DNA of 8,291 bases from an uncultured Acidimicrobium sp. (GTDB taxonomy: Bacteria; Actinomycetota; Acidimicrobiia; Acidimicrobiales; Ilumatobacteraceae), in NCBI GenBank assembly GCA_903850275.1, contig CAINLH010000164.1, positions 1 through 8,291 of the forward strand, given 5' to 3'. The translations under genes and the position numbers were made by a program. Under the pieces are notes generated by a model. It saw nothing but the letters and a program-made list of their open reading frames with translations. It was not told the DNA's origin and searched no databases. This document shows, in pieces, positions 5,809 through 8,291 of this stretch. Numbering within the stretch: the first letter of the stretch is position 1; the number at the start of each line of letters is the position of its first letter.

Positions 5809-7335
5809 CTAACTAGTGCGGTCGGGGCCGTGTCGGTCTACTTTTCCGATCACAATTTTCTTGTTAGCTGAATCAATATGCATATATATACGGATGAGTG
5901 ATTGATTTTTGCCTCGGCGCAGATGCGCGCCAAGCAGCACAGGTTTGCCGTCGTATACAACGGTGTAATAACCGGCGTACTTTTGTGCCGTGTCCTCTGA
6001 GATATTTGCTGCGTAATCGAGGTTGTACTCGTCTCGCATGTACGAGCCCAGTCCGGCCGACGAAAACGCATTAGCGCGCCAGGCTTGCACCACCTTGTCC
6101 AGTTTGCGAAGGTCGTTAAGAACGCGCTCCGGATTTGGTCCTTGTAGAACGTCTGCAGTTTTGAAAGCGGAATCCAAGAAAATCAAGTTGGTGCATTCCT
6201 TGAACGCTTTATGCACGGCATCAAGCACTGTCCGTGGAATGGCGCCAGGGGCCTTCCGATCAAGTTCGGCTTCCAAGTCGAGTTTTTGCAAGGTGATTGC
6301 GTCGAGGTTCTCACGCAAGCGCACATTGTCGGCCCTCATCGTGTCGATTTCGGATTCAAATTCTTCGATGTCATCGATGAGCGCATCGTTCTGTTCGTCG
6401 GACTCAGCCAACAACTCGTCAAGCTGATCAATATGAAATCGGTGTTCTTCGATTTGCTGCTGCAGTATGTCGATGGTCTTCTTTAGCGTGGCGATATCGG
6501 CCCCAACCTGAGGTTCCGCAATCGCGGTTGGTGGTGATTGGCGCGACAACGATGCACGTGGGGGCGCCTGCAATGGCAGCTCTGGCTGCATTGATGATGC
6601 ATCAAAAATCATTGCAGCGATCTGTTCGCGCTTTGGTTGCGAAGTGGTGAGGATGCTTGCCTGAACAGGTACTGGCCAAACAATAGTGATGTATTGTTCG
6701 CTCAGCATGGTGCTAGCGCAATAGGCATTAAACGCTTTAAGTGCATCCGGTGAATTGACATGCGCAATGTGTGCGATGCCAATTAAGTCATGTGCCAGTG
6801 CGCCGGTAAGTGAAGACTCGACGGTTTTCCCAAATGTGTACTCGACAATGATTGGCAAGCGGCGCGATAGAGCATCAAGCGAATCGGCGCCAAGGGCCTG
6901 CCCTTCATCCGCTGTATTGACTATGCGCACTGTCGGGGCTACACGACGCTCTGCGTCGTAGACCTCAAGCAACCGCGACATTTCAACACCCAGCTGCAGC
7001 AGGGGCTTTGGTGGCGCCTCGACATGACGGCGCGGAACGATGGCGTCTTTGCCAGGCAATTGGCGAACCCGAATACCAAACACCAATTGCCCGCGATGTG
7101 GCGCAACGGTGATCGTTGTAGAGCGAAGTGCTCCTGTTTGTTTAAATGTCTCAGAAATCTCGACACGAAAGACTTCATCTTCGGGTGAATGACGAACTCG
7201 TACCCGCACGTTTGCAGGCATTCGATCGGCAGCGAAATGCCGCTGTAGCCAAGCCTGGATTACATCGACACTGGACTTACGGGTGTCCTCGGCCCACTTT
7301 TTGGTGGGCAAGCTCATCGCGTAGGTCGTAATCAT
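5809..7335 (-). CDS. uncharacterised protein with long coiled coil and compact basic C-terminal domain
   Basis: I cannot assign a function. From the ATG at 7335 it has 508 residues. About 1-221 looks globular and alpha/beta, with an RRLPIIVEY strand (ending at 166), HDLIGIAHIAHV (182-193) and YITIVWP (215-221). About 249-277 is a proline-rich linker. About 279-360 is a strongly charged heptad-like coiled coil. About 370-508 is a C-terminal region ending in a compact basic module: LLGAHLRRG (467-475), SLIRIYMHID (479-488) and KIVIGKVDRH (493-502). There is no signal peptide or membrane helix. The repeated H and R residues (H471, R473, R482, H486, H502) would suit nucleic-acid binding or a small nuclease, but that is speculation. 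The frame stays open to a TTG at 7494, which would overlap the divergent SWEET gene by 120 bp. The ATG at 7317 is another possible start. It lies 40 bp upstream of the DUF885 gene on the same strand. Confidence 0.8.
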   Translation of the reverse strand: MITTYAMSLPTKKWAEDTRKSSVDVIQAWLQRHFAADRMPANVRVRVRHSPEDEVFRVEISETFKQTGALRSTTITVAPHRGQLVFGIRVRQLPGKDAIVPRRHVEAPPKPLLQLGVEMSRLLEVYDAERRVAPTVRIVNTADEGQALGADSLDALSRRLPIIVEYTFGKTVESSLTGALAHDLIGIAHIAHVNSPDALKAFNAYCASTMLSEQYITIVWPVPVQASILTTSQPKREQIAAMIFDASSMQPELPLQAPPRASLSRQSPPTAIAEPQVGADIATLKKTIDILQQQIEEHRFHIDQLDELLAESDEQNDALIDDIEEFESEIDTMRADNVRLRENLDAITLQKLDLEAELDRKAPGAIPRTVLDAVHKAFKECTNLIFLDSAFKTADVLQGPNPERVLNDLRKLDKVVQAWRANAFSSAGLGSYMRDEYNLDYAANISEDTAQKYAGYYTVVYDGKPVLLGAHLRRGKNQSLIRIYMHIDSANKKIVIGKVDRHGPDRTS

Positions 7336-7345
7336 GACCCCATCA

Positions 7346-7374
7346 ACGCTAACGACAGCATCTATGGTTGCGAA
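7346..7374 (-). promoter_or_regulatory. possible promoter of the uncharacterised coiled-coil gene
   Basis: On the minus strand TTCGCA (7374-7369, four of six matches to TTGACA) and TAGCGT (7351-7346, TANNNT) are separated by 17 bp. The -10 ends ten bases before the ATG at 7335, predicting a leader of only about three or four bases. It overlaps the SWEET promoter on the other strand, so the two may compete. Confidence 0.35.
7363..7368 (+). promoter_or_regulatory. -10 element of a likely leaderless promoter for the SWEET-type gene
   Basis: TATGGT is followed by TGCGAA and then GTG at 7375, exactly six bases as at four other genes. This supports the GTG as the true start, which is also the only start that keeps the first membrane helix whole. 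Confidence 0.55.
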
Positions 7375-7992
7375 GTGAGTTTTCGCGACATTTTTAGCCT
7401 CTGGTGCATCAGCCTGTCCTTCATGTTCACCATTCCTCAGGCTTTTCGCGTAGTCCGGCGCAACACAGTTGAAGGCATTTCTGTCTCGTCTCAATTACAA
7501 AATCTCAGCGGATCAATCTTGTGGGTGGTTTATGGTTTTGCGGCCGAAACCTATTTGGTGGTGCTTGCGAATGTCATGACCATCTGTGGTTTCGGTGTCG
7601 TCGTGTTGAAGCAAATTCAATTAGGTGCAGTCACATTTCGTAAGGCCTTTGTGGTCGAGGCAGGTGTGATTGCGTTAGCGGTATCTGCTCTCGTCATCTC
7701 GCAAGACATCCTTGGCGTGCTTGCAGTGGTGGTGGGTGGAACGGGGATAGTGCCTCAAGTGGTGCGTGCTGCACGAACGAGCCATCTTGTTGGTGTCTCG
7801 GTGGTCACCTTTGCAATGGTTGCGACAATGTCGGTCTCGTGGGGAATCTACGGACTAATGATTGACGACTGGTTTGTTGCATTGCCAAACGTAGGGATTG
7901 TGCCAAGTTCGCTTTTTGTTATGTTCAGAGCGATTCAGTCACACCGTCGTTATGGCAACACCACTGTGGCAACCGAGGTGCCCGCGCGTTGA
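7375..7992 (+). CDS. seven-helix SWEET-type (PQ-loop / MtN3) membrane protein, probable sugar transporter
   Basis: A 205-residue integral membrane protein, probably a sugar facilitator of the SWEET/SemiSWEET family. Two triple-helix bundles are visible: helices at about 5-24, 39-57 and 59-79, then 112-131, 141-161 and 165-185. An extra hydrophobic segment (about 91-110) lies between them. The halves match in exact 106-residue register: P21-Q22 with P127-Q128, R25 with R131, R28 with R134, G34 with G140, S36 with S142, W50 with W156, Y53-G54 with Y159-G160, and N66 with N172. Tryptophan and asparagine are the substrate-pocket residues known in this family and are kept in both halves. Usual bacterial SemiSWEETs have one three-helix bundle of about 90 residues and dimerise. 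This one is a fused form with the eukaryotic SWEET layout. The substrate is unknown. The 3' end overlaps the convergent M14 gene by 43 bp. Confidence 0.85.
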   Translation: MSFRDIFSLWCISLSFMFTIPQAFRVVRRNTVEGISVSSQLQNLSGSILWVVYGFAAETYLVVLANVMTICGFGVVVLKQIQLGAVTFRKAFVVEAGVIALAVSALVISQDILGVLAVVVGGTGIVPQVVRAARTSHLVGVSVVTFAMVATMSVSWGIYGLMIDDWFVALPNVGIVPSSLFVMFRAIQSHRRYGNTTVATEVPAR

Positions 7993-8291
7993 TGCGTGGC
8001 AGTCAGTGTGACTGTTTGGCCCTTCTTGCCACGAATCAACCATGAGTGCAGCACCCGATCTGGCGTTCCATCACTTTTTGCGTCGCCGCTGACACGAAAG
8101 CGCACGCGCCCATCTAGTTGACCAAGTTGTACACGGGGAGCACCGTCAACAATGTCGGATGCGGACACGCCATCAATTTGCGCAGTCAATGGAAGAACGA
8201 TGCCGTTTTTGTGTGCCCATGCGCTGATCTCTGTGCCAAGCCAACCGGTGTTGGCAATACCCACTCGAACTCGCCACAGCCCGTCGCCAAC
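7950..8291 (-). CDS. M14 zinc carboxypeptidase-like protein, C-terminal part (5' end outside window)
   Basis: The frame is open from the right edge of the window and gives the last 113 residues of a longer protein. A GTG at 8264 is inside the gene, not its start: the residues before it (VGDGLWRVRV) continue smoothly into GIANTGWLGTEIS. That LWRVRV...NTGWL pattern is typical of the beta-rich domain following the catalytic domain in some actinobacterial M14 metallocarboxypeptidases. The rest is strand-rich (LDGRVRFRVSG, VLHSWLIRGKKGQTVTLTA) and ends in an R-A-G-T-x-x-x-T-V-V-L strand. The zinc ligands and catalytic glutamate would lie outside the window, so the family call rests on the tail only. 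Its stop lies 43 bp inside the convergent SWEET gene. Confidence 0.6.
   Translation of the reverse strand, partial: VGDGLWRVRVGIANTGWLGTEISAWAHKNGIVLPLTAQIDGVSASDIVDGAPRVQLGQLDGRVRFRVSGDAKSDGTPDRVLHSWLIRGKKGQTVTLTATHQRAGTSVATVVLP

Noticed and set aside
7364..7378. Four-codon leader ORF (ATG GTT GCG AAG TGA) overlapping the SWEET start as GTGA
   Set aside because: The ATG falls inside the likely -10 hexamer, so it would not be in a leaderless transcript. The stop-start overlap is probably chance.
7336..7494. Longer start (TTG at 7494) for the coiled-coil protein
   Set aside because: It would overlap the divergent SWEET gene by 120 bp and has no promoter hexamer at the right spacing. I keep the ATG at 7335, though sequence just upstream (VVSVDGV) could be coding and the start remains open.

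Overview
This window looks like chromosomal DNA from an actinobacterium of moderate GC content. I infer this from the protein types (FKBP with the actinobacterial VGVAWSTG-like core, saccharopine-dehydrogenase-like protein, single-domain L,D-transpeptidase, DUF885 protein, M14 peptidase tail). The promoter style also fits: several start codons lie exactly six bases after a TANNNT hexamer with no Shine-Dalgarno site, which is typical of leaderless actinobacterial genes. An aquatic Acidimicrobiia-like lineage is my best guess, at low confidence. I see no mobile element, CRISPR array, tRNA or rRNA, so this reads as core or housekeeping DNA rather than a defence island.

Layout. 40-2198 (+): an FKBP-type prolyl isomerase, then a palindrome-rich gap, a saccharopine-dehydrogenase-family oxidoreductase, and a small VanZ-like membrane protein 6 bp behind it. 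2188-3534: thymidine kinase (-) and deoxyribose-phosphate aldolase (+), divergent across 60 bp. Together they cover thymidine salvage and deoxyribose-phosphate breakdown. 3561-4091 (+): a secreted YkuD-type L,D-transpeptidase. 4098-7335 (-): an unrecognised coiled-coil protein followed by a DUF885 metallohydrolase-like protein. 7375-7992 (+): a seven-helix SWEET-type protein. 7950-8291 (-): the C-terminal end of an M14 carboxypeptidase-like protein that runs off the right edge.

Most interesting points. (1) The SWEET-type protein has two PQ-loop halves in exact 106-residue register, separated by an extra hydrophobic segment. This is the 3+1+3 plan of eukaryotic SWEETs rather than the usual 3-helix bacterial SemiSWEET. 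(2) Five genes share a TANNNT-N6-start arrangement, which also settles two doubtful starts (the GTG of the SWEET gene and the ATG of the DUF885 gene). (3) The 508-residue protein has an N-terminal globular part, a long coiled coil and a compact basic C-terminal domain, and I cannot name its function. (4) A TTTATGCATAAA palindrome with an upstream half-site 21 bp away sits just before the oxidoreductase gene.

Genes are very tightly packed. All three convergent pairs either overlap (11 bp and 43 bp) or are 6 bp apart, and none has a clear intrinsic terminator between them.
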